A DNA stretch of 64,000 bases, from the NCBI GenBank assembly GCA_027924585.1, contig BSBM01000151.1:10139501-10203500 (forward strand), read 5' to 3'. The position numbers and the translations under genes were made by a program. The stretch comes from Larix kaempferi. Lineage: Eukaryota; Streptophyta; Pinopsida; Pinales; Pinaceae. The notes under the pieces were generated by a model. That model was not told the DNA's origin and did not search any database. It worked only from the letters and a program-made list of their open reading frames with translations. Positions 22,425-34,525 of the stretch are shown piece after piece. Each line of letters opens with the position of its first letter. The stretch's first letter is position 1.

Positions 22425-24555
22425 AGAATCCTATATTATTTGGGGTCTCCAAGGTTATTTTTCCAGTCTGATTCAAGGCCTAAGTCTAATATAAAGTTAG
22501 GAACAATCATTGGACTTTGTTAGACCCTTCCATTGTCAATTTCTAAGTTGGATTTGCATTTTTAGAGACTTCTAGTACCCATGCGCAGGTGACAATGATG
22601 GCAAGTGTGTGTATTCTTGATACACGCTGGTTATGGCCTTCTCACCAGTGTGTTACACCCTACTATGCTAGTATTTCACCAGCATGTCCCTCCTATAGGT
22701 GACCTTTTCACTTTCAGGATTATTTGGGAGGTTCTGGGTGGAATTTTTGGAGTCTTTGTTAATCCTTGGTCTGTGTAGGACCCATTGGAAGTGTGTGATT
22801 TGTATTTTTATTACTCTTGAATTTAGTTTAGGGATATTTTGGATCCAATTTGGGCTTGTTTGGAACAAGTTGGAGCCTCTAGACCCAAGTTAGATCTCTT
22901 TGAACCAATTTGGTGTTGTTTGACCCAATTTGGATCTATCTGAACCTATTTTTCTCCTGCTTGTTTGGATTTGGAACCTATTGAGGGTATTTGAGTCAAT
23001 TTATACTTATTTGAGTGAAAAATCCTCTTTTGGTAGGGTTCTTGTGTTTTCTTATGCTTTTGGTCCTTCCTTTGAAGTGAAAGCTCAAGTGTTCTTTCTG
23101 TTGTTTAGAACTTTGATTACATTTATTGTATGCAGACCTGGCTTTACAAAACCATATTTCTTAGTAGGTCTCTTGATTTGGTTGGGTCTAAAAGTATTTG
23201 TTGTATGCTTTTCCCAATTTTGGCATGCATACATGAATGAGAAATCTAGTGTTTATGGTTGCTTTTACTGTTTGATAAGGAGATCATAAATATTTTGCAT
23301 TTGAATTGGTAGTGTGTTTATTTGAATTTGATATTTGTTTCTCATTTTGGAAAAAGAGTAAAAGTTGGTTTAGTGTTGATTTGACATTAGTTGAGTACTT
23401 TTCAAAGTCTCTTAAACGGTTTGGAATTGCTTAATATTGAAAACAAAACAAAATTATTTTGCATAGTTAGTTGTTTTGGTACTTGCATGCTTATATTATA
23501 GGCTTGATTTTGCATTTAGGTTATAAATTTTAGTTTACTTTTGCATTGAAAAGACCAAATAATTGCATTATATATGGAAAACTTGCATATGCATTCTGAA
23601 TCTAATCTTTAGAACTTGCATTGGAAAGAAATTGAGAGTGGAAAGTGCATGTTTGTGGCAATTAAGTGCTTCATATTTATGTTAAAGAACATCTTGTCTT
23701 TAGTTGTACTTGTTTTACTTCTCTTGAAAAATTTTGAAAGTACATTTTAAAGAAAGAATCAGTAACTTTAGATAGGATCTTAGGTTCTCTTCTAGTTTAG
23801 AAACACACATAATAGATAAGGTAGGATTGTCGAGGTAGAGAGTTGTGTCTTTCATAAGGGAGGAAATCCAATGCTGTAAGCGTGTGGCCGGGAAGATCCT
23901 CTACCACAGGAGTCAAGCACGAGGTTGTGTGAGTTTGAGTTGTGGAGATATCCCTCCAATACTCAATCAGGTATCAACGAGGGATTTTGCGTGTATGGGG
24001 ACTTTTGACAGTACAAAGTGTTGCTGTAGAGTTTTGGGCTCAGTTACCCTTCCCATATGCATGATCCCGAGTTGCGAGTTTTCCCCCGAACGTTGTCTAC
24101 AGACGATTGGTAGCCATAGTATCCTGTCTTTAGGATCATACACATGTATTAACAGAGGATTTTATGCAACTACCTTGAGTGGACCTTGTGATTGGAACAT
24201 TAGTACCCTTGGAGGGTGTTTTATAGGTTTATCTAGAAAAACACTTGCACCAAGAAGGGAAACACACCCAACCTAGGTAACTTCTCTCAGATATTCACTG
24301 ATTAGAATTTGGCCCTCATCATCCTAGGGTGAACTTTGGGAGATCATAGCTCACTCTTCATTGGATTGTTCTTGCATCCAAGTACTCTTTAATTGTGAGA
24401 CTTGTTTGCTTGTTTGACATCTTTCAGGGAATTTTTAGTGTATGTTGTTTGATTTTTATTTTTGTATACTTTCTTATTAGTTTCTTCTACGAACCATCAT
24501 GATTGATCAACCTCAATGCAGATCCTGAAGAATTCAAGGACAATATATTGAATAG
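22425..24555 (+). other. untranslated leader of element A
   Basis: About 2.1 kb between primer site and gag. It is T-rich with no domain. A 143-codon open frame at 23,845-24,276 lacks recognisable motifs and is probably chance. CCCTTCCCATATGCA near 24,050 resembles CCCTTCCCATTTGCA at 47,283 in the leader of E2, supporting common origin. Confidence 0.5.
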
Positions 24556-26870
24556 AGGTAAGTCCCTACACTGAGGAGAAGACTGGACTACACTCATCCA
24601 CCCCCTCAGGGGGCAGAAGAGGAAAACCACGAAAATCAAACAGAACAACCAGTAGAAGAAAATAGTTCTAGGTCAGGTGAGTCTGAGAGTTCTTCTGACG
24701 AAGGACACTTAAGAGATACTGAGGAACAATTACATATCTCTAATAGAGTCCATTCTCCTCGTCCTAAAGAGAATTTAGGTCCCATTGAAATTGAGGACCT
24801 CTCATATTCGTCTGGACTTTACAACCCACCACAAATTCCTAGTTTTTCCCAAATAACTGGTATTAACGTTCCTAATCCATTGTCTAGGTGGTTTAATATG
24901 GAAAATAGAGAAAAAGTATTTATATCCAGGGACATATCTAGTCTAGTTAGTGCTTTCCCTCTAGGAGGAGTTACTTTTAATATGAAATCCACAATAGTAT
25001 TAGGATCGTTTCGCCCATCCTCGATGATACTTATTGTACTAGTTAGTCAAGTCAACTGAGTTCGAACCCTTTCTCCTTTGGATTCCCTTTTTCAAGTTAT
25101 CAACCTATGACTACTACCATTCCTCCTAGTTCAACCTTGACCATTGCTTCAATTAGTGGCCCATCTATCCCTTTCGATACTTTCCCACTCTTCAATGGAC
25201 AAATGTTTATATCTAACCCACCCTTCGCTGGAGTTGTTTCTAATTCCACCTTACCCCAGTTAATATTACCTATCCAATATGTTGGAGGTATGAGTTCAGG
25301 TAACCCCTTTGGCCAAAATGTATCGCAAGGTATTCCAACTGTACAAGGGGGCACCAACACTGAATTTCCATGCGGGAAAAATTCCACTCAAGGAAATTTC
25401 CCTTTTACTTGGGCAGGAGGTTCCAATATGGCTAACCATGTTATGACAATTGTCTTAAAATGTATACAACCTTTAGGAGGGATGGGGTGGGATTTTGGAA
25501 CAACTTATCCATTTTCGAAACACCACTATGGTCATAAATTTCGACAACCCAATCCGATTTTCACCAATCCTGGAAATCCATATATTTCAGGACAACCATA
25601 TGCCAATGCCAACCAATGTGAATCTAACACTCCCGGAACCTGGAACACCATGGCCCAAACGAAGTTTCCATTTTTGGCTACTTTGAATTTGCACGATATT
25701 TCAAATTTGACTAATGATCCATTGTTACATGACCCAAGATTTCCACCCATACCCACTAAACTTCCTTCATACATTCCTAAGTTTGAAGGTAAACCCAAGG
25801 AAGACCTAACTAACAATGTGATGACTTTTCATCTATGGTGTTTATCCAACTCTTTGATGGATGATTCTATTCGATTGCGTCTTTTCCAAAGGAATTTAAT
25901 TGGGGTAGTGGCAGAGTGGTACATTGAGTTACCACGAGCATCTTTTCAAAATTTTAATGCAGTTGCGATGGTATTTCTAAACCACTTTTAGATACCAATT
26001 CGTTATGAAACTAGAACTGAGCTGTTAACATCTTTTCATCAGGATAAATCGACTCATATCTTTGACCACATCCATGAGTGGCAGAGGAGACGTAGTTTGA
26101 TCAAGGATTATATCCTTGATGAATTCCTTACTGATTGGTTCATTAATTCATTGCAACCTATTATTACAAAATATGTAGCTCTTTCTGGGGTTCAGACCAA
26201 AGAGTAGGCTATTATTAAAGCCCAAGAATTGGATTTGCTTTATTCCTAATCCAGGATTCTATATGAAATTCTACCCACTTCTCCTAGAGCAGAAGCCGAC
26301 CCAATGAAACCCGTACCTACACCTCTTTTTGATGGTGTGATTGGTGTAGTTGAGAACAATCTAGTTAGCTTGGGTAACAAATTTCCAAGTCAAAATTCAC
26401 CAGCAACTGGTTAGATTAACACACAAAACCTTAAACCCAACCCTCCTTCTGATGTTCTGTCAATACAGAACTCTCAGGGAAACCAGTAGCCTAGAGGGAA
26501 GAAAAATAAGAATAATAAAAATGGGAATAATGGGAACAACAATGTAAACAATAATAACAACACTAATGATGGTGGGGCAGATAATGAAAAAGCTAACATG
26601 AAATTCCCTTGCTTTTTATGCAAGGAAGATCATCTAACTTATAAATTCCCTAAGATGGAAATGGCACAAAATTTGTTGGATCAGTAGGAAGGGTCCTCCC
26701 AAACTACTATATTAACTAAACCATTTCCTCAACATCAGCAACATATGATTGTTGGTTCTTACATAAACCCTGCAACCTCCCTAGGAGGAAACCAAGGAAC
26801 CTCCTCTCAAGGGGGCAGTTCAATCCTAGGTTAAGTTTTCATGTGTGGATGGGATTTGTATCTCCAGACT
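24556..26870 (+). pseudogene. gag of gypsy element A
   Basis: The N-terminal frame (24,556-25,058) is acidic and Ser-rich (SRSGESESSSDEGHLRDTEE). After a shift, a 294-codon open frame at 25,107-25,991 has a Pro/Gly/Asn-rich part, then KLPSYIPKFEGKPKEDLTNN, TFHLWCLSNSLMDDSIRLRL and VAEWYIELPRASFQNFNA. This matches the retrotransposon gag domain seen also at 31,000 (-), 41,600 (-) and 49,000 (+). Beyond the stop at 25,989 the frame continues: IPIRYETRTELLTSFHQD, HIFDHIHEWQRRRSLIK, DEFLTDWFINSLQPIITK, then an Asn/Lys-rich run. The knuckle CFLCKEDHLTYKF (26,610 region) has its last Cys replaced by Phe. About seven stops. Confidence 0.85.
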
Positions 26871-27520
26871 AGGAACAAGAATTATGAAACTAATTCATCT
26901 AGATCCAAAGGTAAGGAACCCCTTAATGATGATAATGACAATTCTTTACACATAGAGAAGCCTACCAATGATATTATGCCTTAATTACCAAAGAGTGTTC
27001 TTAAGAAGGCATCATTCAATCCTAATGCATGTTCCGCTCAACATTATAGTATAGTTCAATATTTGGCTCAGCATCCATTTTCAATGTCCATGATTTAGGT
27101 CCTCCAGACTTGTCCAATTCAAAGGAATACTGTACTTTCAGCTTTAGGAGCTCTAGATCCTGTATATAGTCAAGTGATTTCTTTTTATTTTGAGAATTGG
27201 AAGCCTTGTCTACCCCACCATGCTTCTTTCTAGATCCAAGTTGTATTTGGAAACAATAAGATTCATCGGAAAGTTGTAGAAGAGGGTGCCTCGACATGTG
27301 TCATGTCTTTATCATGTTGGAAGGTTTTAGGATCACCTGATGTGATAGTTCTTGTCACCATGTTGTAAGATTTCGATGACCACCTTTTACAACCTCATGG
27401 AATCATCCCAGCTTTTCCTATAGATCTAGGGGGGGAAATTAGTCAAAGTGGATGTGCAAGTGGTTGATTCCCCACTTGAAATATAGGGCACCTTTCCCTT
27501 ATGTTTAGGCAACATGCGAT
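26871..27520 (+). pseudogene. aspartic protease remnant of element A
   Basis: In the gag frame, after a linker, KVVEEGASTCVMSLSCWKVL at about 27,270-27,330 aligns with the protease segments at 29,360 (-) and 50,450 (+). LQPHGIIPAFPIDLGGEI and VQVVDSPLEI follow. The expected catalytic Asp is Glu in this copy (EEGA). RT, RNase H and integrase are not found downstream: the strand sense changes near 27,520. Function would be polyprotein cleavage; this copy cannot work. Confidence 0.7.
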
Positions 27521-28690
27521 GGTTGCAGAGGATCCAAGCCTTCATCGAAAGATGATGAATCATCACTAGTTAGGAAACTGGCCAAAGGAGATAGAGTGTC
27601 AATGGTATCTGAAAAGGGAGAATCTATTTATTCAGTTGGTGGACCTGGAGGGGTCGTATTGAGGGAATTAAGCTGATATTGGAGTTTAGTTAGTTTGAGA
27701 CAAGCTTCTTATTCTGCGCACAAAATGGGGCATTGGAATAAGAAGTGTGAGGTATCGCCATAGGATTGTTAGGGTTGTGGTACTCGAGCATGGAGGTGTG
27801 CCTGTACTTCCGGTGAGTTGAGTCGATCCAAAATGGTGGTGATGGCCCTAAAGGGAAGCATGTTCGAGGGATTCCCATAGGAGGAGTGTCCATTATGTGG
27901 TGGTGTCATTGTAATATTAGGAGGTTGAGGATATTGTGGCATTGTAGGATCCACAATGGGAATTGTTGTAAGGGAAACTTATGTGGGAGGCGCAACTGGG
28001 GTTGTCACTGATGTAGTGACCACATTGGTATAATATGCTTCCTGGGTTGATCGGAGAGAGTTCTTGACCGTCACTTGAGTGAGACGAATGGTTTCCAAAG
28101 AATCCTGAAATTGAGGGAGATCATGACAATCGTGTGTATAATCCCATATTGGGAACACATTGCACATGCATGATTCATATGCAGTGTATTGGAGCTCGGC
28201 ATGGGTGGTGATGGTGTGCCCCTTCTAGATTCAGTGGAGCATGGGTTATGCTAACAGGAGTGTTAAGCAAGTTTTGTAGCTCCGGCAAGGTGGGGCACAT
28301 GTTGGTCGCATGACCTTGTTGCCCGCAAAGAGAACTTGTAGGCGTGCCTCTTTGGGTGGGAGTATTGGTCATTGCTGGGTATTTTAACCATTGGTGGTTG
28401 ATTCCCCCTACTTTAGGTTGAGCGACCTCCAAAATGTCAGATGTAGGGTTGGGTAGGAGGGGACCTTTCAACTTCAGTTGCTTGGTGGCCCCATTGTTGG
28501 TATTAATGACTACTGGTTGTGGTTTAGTCATGGATGTCATAGGTTGGGATGGCATAACAGAGGGTGTTATCATCCTTGCAAGAGTAGCAGCCTAAATAGG
28601 GACAAACTCACAGTGAGCGACTGGTTTGAAATCCATTTCTGGTTAGGGTGGTGTAAGGTACCATACTAGAATACCCAAGGTGAGCCCAGG
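27521..28690 (-). pseudogene. gag C-terminal pieces with two zinc-knuckle remnants
   Basis: The minus strand from 28,573 reads a Pro/Thr/Asn-rich gag tail ending in TPTSSLCGQQGHATNMCP. This is a CCHC knuckle whose first Cys is Ser. About 190 bp further on, CAMCSQYG and, after a frameshift, YTHDCHDLPQFQ form a second broken knuckle. LTTIPIVDPTMPQYPQPP, HNGHSSYGNPSNMLPF and ASFLTSDDSSSFDEGLDPLQ follow to about 27,520. These resemble gag, but whether they belong to element B, to E, or to another insertion is unclear. No LTR was seen in this segment. Confidence 0.55.
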
Positions 28691-29480
28691 TAGAGTTAAC
28701 TAAGCCATAACCAACACCCCTTGTACACTTATGGGGGGTACAAGAAGGGGATTTGGAACATTGGGGGAACCGATGGACTCAATGTGTGTTCAATGCCATG
28801 ACTCAACGACGGTATTGATGATGGTGTTGAGGTGGAGGCGGCTCCATTTTCAGTGGTGAAAATTGTGCACATTAGGCCATCGATTGATGTGGGGATCTTG
28901 GGTGGTGGTCTCGAATACACTCCTAAAAAATTGCAGTCCTTATAAATGCTGAGGGAAATGTCAACATATGGTTGATCGGTGTCGGAGATAGTTGGTAGGA
29001 TGTTGTCAGGATTTCTCGTGGTGTTAGTATCATAGTAGTTAAGATGGTCGAGGGTGACGACCTTCCCATTTAAGGGAAACATCATAATATGAAAGACCAA
29101 GGAGGAAACCACCTTCATGGTGTACATGTAACTACGCCCCAAGATGATGTTGTAGTCGAGTGCCATGTCAACTACCTCGATGTCGATCATAACCATCTTT
29201 TCCCCCCACTCTATGGGGAAATTCTAGTATAGTCGTCTTAGTTGGGATGGTCTCCCATCATATGCATGAAGAGCGATAGATGAGGGGACTAGCTCTGGTG
29301 ACCCTAAACATTTCCATTCTTTAGAAAACATAACACAAGTGGATGCTCCTTCATCGATGATGCAATGATGAATCATAATGTTCTTTAATGTGATAGGGAC
29401 ATGAAATGTGACTAATGAGGGTAGTTTCAGTTCACCTTTGTCAAGATCAAAGGTCATGAGATGCGAGTCGGAAGGATCGA
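28691..29480 (-). pseudogene. aspartic protease of gypsy element B
   Basis: The minus strand shows LPSLVTFHVPITLKNIMIHH and CIIDEGASTCVMFSKEWKCL (29,310-29,420), then YDGRPSQL. After a frame break near 29,210, IDIEVVDMALDYNIILGRSY (29,120-29,190) is the ILGR flap-end motif of retropepsins. The catalytic triad position reads D-E-G-A. A low-complexity Ser/Thr/Pro tail runs to about 28,700. No RT follows. Confidence 0.75.
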
Positions 29481-29879
29481 CAGCACCGAGTGTGTTGAGT
29501 AATGCCTTTCATTGGGTTGGGCATGAATATAGCACCCCTAATGTGGACATGGCCGCAGGTGATTGAGCTAAGTCATCCATAATACTATAATTATGGGTGG
29601 TTTTCATGTGGGGGTTATTAGGGGTACGCTGAAGTGGAACCTTGGGAATCCGTAGGATTTTTTCAGCACTTGGGCATGGTATTTGTAGAGCCCCCCAAAA
29701 GGGGATAGGGAGGTATTACACTTTGGGAGCTTCAGGCCTATCATAACCTTTGTCTCGAGTTTGAATATTAACATCCAACATGTAGATTATTGAAAAGAGC
29801 CATTACCAGAGGGGAGAGGATATTGCTTTTGTGTGAAAACCCCTTAGTTTGCAAAGGGTTGTTGTAACACAATTGCTTG

Positions 29880-31600
29880 TGGTTGGGGAGGATTCATGGC
29901 CTAAGGGGGATTTGTCACCGTATTCTTCTTGGATTCCACTAACTGTTGGCAGTCAGGAATAAGAGGCAAGTGATGGGTATAATGACCATATTCGATGCAA
30001 ATGGAGCAATAATAACTGGTGCTCAGTTTTCCGTTCTTCCCTTGTTTGGGGGATTCTTAGTCTCCATGTTTTGATTACCCACATTCTCGTTTTGTTGGGG
30101 AGGGGGGTCGCGCCCTTTCCCTAGATGTTGGTTTTTATTGTTCTTCCCTTTCTTGTTCCCCTGAATCTGAGGTTTTGTGGTGTTCAATTACTCAAACTAT
30201 TGAGCTTGTTGAGCATAAGAATACTAAACTAGGTTCACCCCCATGTGTGGTGTGGGTTGCTGGCTAGTTGGGCATGCGAATGGCTAATAAGGGATATACC
30301 TCGGGGGTGGGATAAATGCGGTTTGCATTCCATAGGATGTGGATGTAGGAACGAATTATTCCATTTGTTGTGTAGGAACCATTGTCATTTGGATAACATT
30401 TGGATAAGTAGGGTTGCAGGGTCCATCTGTAACTAACCAACTAGTGGGGTTGGTATCGGGGGAGGGGGTACTGACACAAGTCGCATGGATGGGTATTGTG
30501 GAGCCATATTAAATGGTACCTATGTGGTAGGGGTAACCTTTCATAAGTGGGAAATGGACCCAATAATCCCATCTGAGGAATGTGATGAGCCCATAGGTGT
30601 AGGATCCAATGACCGATGCCATGGGGCATTAGGGATGATAGTGTAAAGGTAGCCAAATTGTGCATACATGGGACCAAAATGCTGGTCTTTCAGAATAGAC
30701 TCTTCCACGCTTTGCGGCATGGAAGTGGCGACATATTTAGCTATGCCGGGTTGAAGTGATTTGATAAACCATTCCAACAAAAAGGGTATTTGTATTTCAA
30801 TCTTACACAATGTGCAATGTCTACACAACTCATGGATGTGGTCCGTGATGTGGGTGGATGTATTTTGTCGAAACTCTGTGAGAATATTGAGACCAAGGTC
30901 ATGGATAATTGGCAGCTGGAAGTAAGTGATAAATGCGGTGGCCAATGTCGCAAAGGTGGCATGGGTAACCCTCGGTAAATTCACATACTATTTCAATGTC
31001 GTTCCGGTGAGGGTATGTTGAAAGAAGCGAAGTCTCACAAGGTCATCCACTATACTGTTAGAAGAACACCATAAGTGGAGATACATGATATGGTTGGTGG
31101 GATCATCCTCTTGTTTCCCTTCGAATTTGTGAATGTCAAAGGGAATTTTATTTGGCATAGCTAGCCATGTTGGATCATGTGCAATGGGGCCATTGATCAG
31201 TTTGGCCAAATTAGGGAGATTTAGACTAGCCATGAAAGGTAGGGTAGGAGGAGTTGGTCATGTCATTGTATGTTGTGTGTGGTTTCCGCAAGGGGGAGAC
31301 CAAGGTGGTGTTTAAAACGATGAGTAAACTCCTACGAGAGATGAAGGATCAAAGGGGTCCAAAGGATCTCCGAGAGGAGAAGCCAAAGGAGTGCCTCTTC
31401 GGGAAGTGGAGAAGGGGAGAGGATTGACACTTTCTCCAAGAGGATAAAATGCACCAAGTAAGGAGTATCCTCGTACATACGATCCTATCAATGTGCCCTG
31501 GGAGCGTCCCCAGCTAGAGTATCTTCCATGTGAACCACAGGAGATGGTGTAAAAACACCCCTCAAGAGAGGGGAGACGCCTTGCAATAATCAGGACTACC
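29880..31600 (-). pseudogene. gag of gypsy element B
   Basis: Minus strand: LNLPNLAKLINGPIAHDP, KIPFDIHKFEGKQEDDPTNH, LHLWCSSNSIVDDLVRLRFF and QHTLTGTTLK (30,988-31,230). After a break, FATLATAFITYFQLPI, ILTEFRQNTSTHITDHIHEL and EWFIKSLQPGIAKYVA follow (30,700-30,980). The knuckle at about 29,975-30,020 reads CSICIEYGHYTHHL: the final Cys is Leu. This is the same gag family as A, E and E2. The N-terminal part between 31,240 and 31,600 is degenerate. Confidence 0.8.
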
Positions 31601-33191
31601 TCGGGATGTTGTTTTGTTCCTCAATGGTGAAGTATTTTGTGTCAAGTGAGAGTGAAGGTGTGAGAGTGATGGTGGAATTTAAACACAATTGAACAGATGC
31701 ACAAATATGCCAACCACAATAGATGCAATATGGTGCAATAAGTGAGTGATATGTGCAAAGTTGGTTTTAGTGCAAGAGTTCCCACATGTAGGTTATTTTT
31801 AATTATGAGTTTAGTGAAATTGTACTTAAATAATAAAATAAATGTAAATTCCCTAAAAATACCTAATGTCCTTCCTCTCAAATGTAATTGGGCCTCCCAA
31901 AAGTACAATTGATGGTGATGATGGTATCCACACACCAATCGACTAGTGGAGGTAACAAAAAGATAGTTCTATCAGCAACGGGGACAATGTTCCAATCAAG
32001 AATACTTGGTAACACCTCCCAATGGTAATAGATAACTTTGGGAGTCAATGGCACCCACAATTTCTCCTTGGTGATGTCCTAAGTTTGGCCACTAAGATAC
32101 CTTGCATCAAGTATGGATCAGTGGTTCATCCTGCACGGTATAGTATTGTCTCCCTACAATGAGATGAGTGACTCGTAGGGGAGAGCAGGGAAGATATACC
32201 TCAGCTTTCACATCCTTGGTCATGGCACATTTCTAATCTGGGTTTTCTTTGAACACTTGCTTATAGCAAGATTTTGTTAGTACCCTATAAGTCAACAATG
32301 TTATGTTTCAAAACATCGCTAATGAAACTAGATTGGTGGGCATTAATGGATGCCTAGACCAATCAATCCTACCTAACTAAAATGTTATTTTGTGACCTCC
32401 CATGGAGGATTTTATTTGGTTGGCATTAACAAAGTTGATTTTAAAAGGTTTTGAGTTTCACTTAGGGAGTGTAAGAGAGTTATTTCACAATTCCTAACCT
32501 TATGATTCAACAAGATCACAAGAGGTGCGAGGTGAAGAGCATAATTGGATCAGAAGAGTCTTTAGGTCTCTCAGTGTGTGCTAGTAGTGCAAACACATGT
32601 GATGAAAGAAAATAGATTGTTGGAAAATTAACTATAAGAGTATAAATTAAATGCAAAAGTAGATGTACTTTTAACTCTAAAATATGCTCAAGGTGCTTTG
32701 CAAATCAAAGTGCTAACTATTTCAAAAGTGTGTAATGGAGGTATTTCACACTTCTCACCCTTTTATGATTCACCAATCTCACAAGAAGTGCGAGGTGAAG
32801 AGAATACGGGGGGAGACAAGAGTCTTTAGGTCCTTGCTTGTGTCCAAAAAGTGGATTCTACACTAGCCTTGATCCTTAAAACATGTCAATTGAGAATAAA
32901 TAAGAACAATCTTGAAGACTAGTGAGGCCCATTGAAAGCCTCAAGGTTGGTTACCTACGTACATTTTAAGAGAGACGAACTCTTTACTCCCTAATATTTG
33001 TCTATGTGAACTCGTTACTAAAAGAAATAAGTAATTATTACAAATTAACTTAATTTGAGTTCATTAGTAAGTAACCATGGGACTGCTAGAATGTAGTATG
33101 CAGACAAAAGGAAAATCAAATGACTATAGCACAGACAAACATTACTCTATCGTGCAATAGTGTGGAAAAATAAAAAAAACAATCGGACTGT
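31601..33191 (-). other. leader of gypsy element B (proximal part)
   Basis: Non-coding DNA between gag and the copia insertion site. Together with 40,200-40,454 it forms the interrupted 5' untranslated leader of B. It contains an internal direct repeat at 32,471-32,860. Confidence 0.5.
32471..32860. repeat. two-copy direct repeat in B leader, about 260-bp spacing
   Basis: TATTTCACA...ACAAGAGGTGCGAGGTGAAGAG...AAGAGTCTTTAGGTC at 32,480-32,570 recurs at 32,740-32,830 as TATTTCACA...ACAAGAAGTGCGAGGTGAAGAG...AAGAGTCTTTAGGTC. Imperfect, two units. Confidence 0.75.
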
Positions 33192-33196
33192 ATCAT
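33192..33196 (+). other. left target-site duplication of copia element
   Basis: ATCAT directly before the left LTR. The same five bases follow the right LTR at 40,195-40,199. Confidence 0.9.
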
Positions 33197-33773
33197 TGTT
33201 GATGTATTTGTAACTTCGGAAGATATTCTTCTATGTATTACACTTGTACTTTATTATATTCATGATGGAGATGTATTATTCCTCCAATCATAAGTGTTGT
33301 CATTTGTATTTGTAAGTGTCGCAAGTGTTGCAAGTGTCGCAACGTATATTTGATGGGTTAATAGACCACCAGTGTGGGGTCCACCCTGCTTGTGTCATGT
33401 GAGTGGGTTATTAGACTTCCTTAGGAAGTCGGCCCAACTAGAATTAAAGGCAAGTTAGGTTGTGTATAAATAGAGAGTGAGTGTGTCTCATTCTATTCAT
33501 TCACTCACTCATCCAACTAGCATTAGTTGAGAGAGGAGTGCGCACAAGTGGAGGAGGAGTAGCTGCTGGAGTCATCTATCTTTTGGGGATTGATCTTTGT
33601 GATCTTTGTATTGGGGATTATTCTATCTCTGAGGAAGTTGCGGGGTTTTTCACCTTCTTGGTTTTCCCCAAGGAAACGCTGTGTCTCTTGTGTTTATTAT
33701 TGTTATGTTGTGCATGTTATTCTCTTAGTAGGATCCTAGATAATGTTTGAATGCAATTATCGAAATATTAACA
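33197..33773 (+). mobile_element. left LTR of copia element
   Basis: Starts TGTTGATGTATTTG and ends ATTAACA just before the primer site. Carries TATAAATA at 33,465-33,472. The copy at 39,627-40,194 lacks one of two CGCAAGTGT-type 9-bp units near 33,335. Confidence 0.95.
33465..33472 (+). promoter_or_regulatory. TATA box in left copia LTR
   Basis: GTGTATAAATAGAGAG, about 270 bp into the LTR. The same box is at 39,886-39,893 in the right LTR and, inverted, at 63,237-63,244 in the related element. Confidence 0.75.
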
Positions 33774-33785
33774 TGGTATCAGAGC
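33774..33785 (+). other. primer binding site, tRNA-Met type
   Basis: TGGTATCAGAGC abuts the LTR end, the standard plant copia minus-strand primer site. Confidence 0.9.
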
Positions 33786-34525
33786 GGTACTAAGAAGAAG
33801 ACATTGTGTAGCTGTGAAAGCTAGGGCTTCTTAATTTTTGGGTTTCTCTCCACAATTCATAAAAGGTAGGAGTCTAGGATGACTCGCCTTGCAAGGGCGC
33901 ATCTTTCTGTCAAGACATAATTCAATTCTGAGCACTTTCAGTTTTTGGCTCATCACTGCTGCGGGAAATTAGGGTTTTAGAGAAAGTTGGAATTTTTGGA
34001 ATCCGAGACCACATCTAGATGCTACTCAAGAAAATTGAATTTTAGAGACCAAGATCAAATTTTTTGGTTGGGCAGAACCCTAGGCATCATCAAACCCTAG
34101 TTCAGCATTTTGATTGGAAAGGTGGAAAATCAGGGTTTCTGCAAAAGTTGAAATTTTTGGAATCTGTGACCACGACTGGATGCTCCTCAAAAAAATCAAA
34201 GTTTAGAGCACAAGATCAAACTTTTTGGCTGGGTAGAACCCCGAGCATTATCAAACCCTAGTTCGGGATTTTGAACAGAAAACCAGAAATTATAGATCCA
34301 AAAGTTTCAAGGGCAATTTTGAGGGGTCAAATTTTGCATATTTCAAAATTGAAGTATACCAGCTTGATCAGCTTAGCAAGGCGCATCTTTCCATCCATTC
34401 AGAATTTTGGAATTCAAAGTTTGAATTTTTAGGGTTTCTTTAACAAACCCTAATCCAGATCTAGTTTTCAGCAAATCAAGTGGTAAGACCTAAATCTTTT
34501 ATTTCCATTTGAGTTTCTCATTAAG
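33786..34525 (+). other. copia leader with internal duplication
   Basis: The untranslated leader contains a degenerate duplication of about 165 bp: GGAATCCGAGACCACATCTAG / GGAATCTGTGACCACGACTGG at about 33,999 and 34,160, each followed by a TGCT.CTCAA..AAAT block, then AGATCAAA.TTTTTGG.TGGG and a CAAACCCTAGTTC block. Confidence 0.6.

Noticed and set aside
23845-24276. 143-codon open frame in the leader of element A
   Set aside because: No motif, low-complexity-free but Cys-rich composition that fits chance, and position inside a non-coding leader.
33481-33750. 89-codon frame repeated at 39,902-40,171
   Set aside because: It lies inside both copia LTRs and covers the TATA-proximal region. 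It is duplicated because the LTR is duplicated, not because it is a gene.
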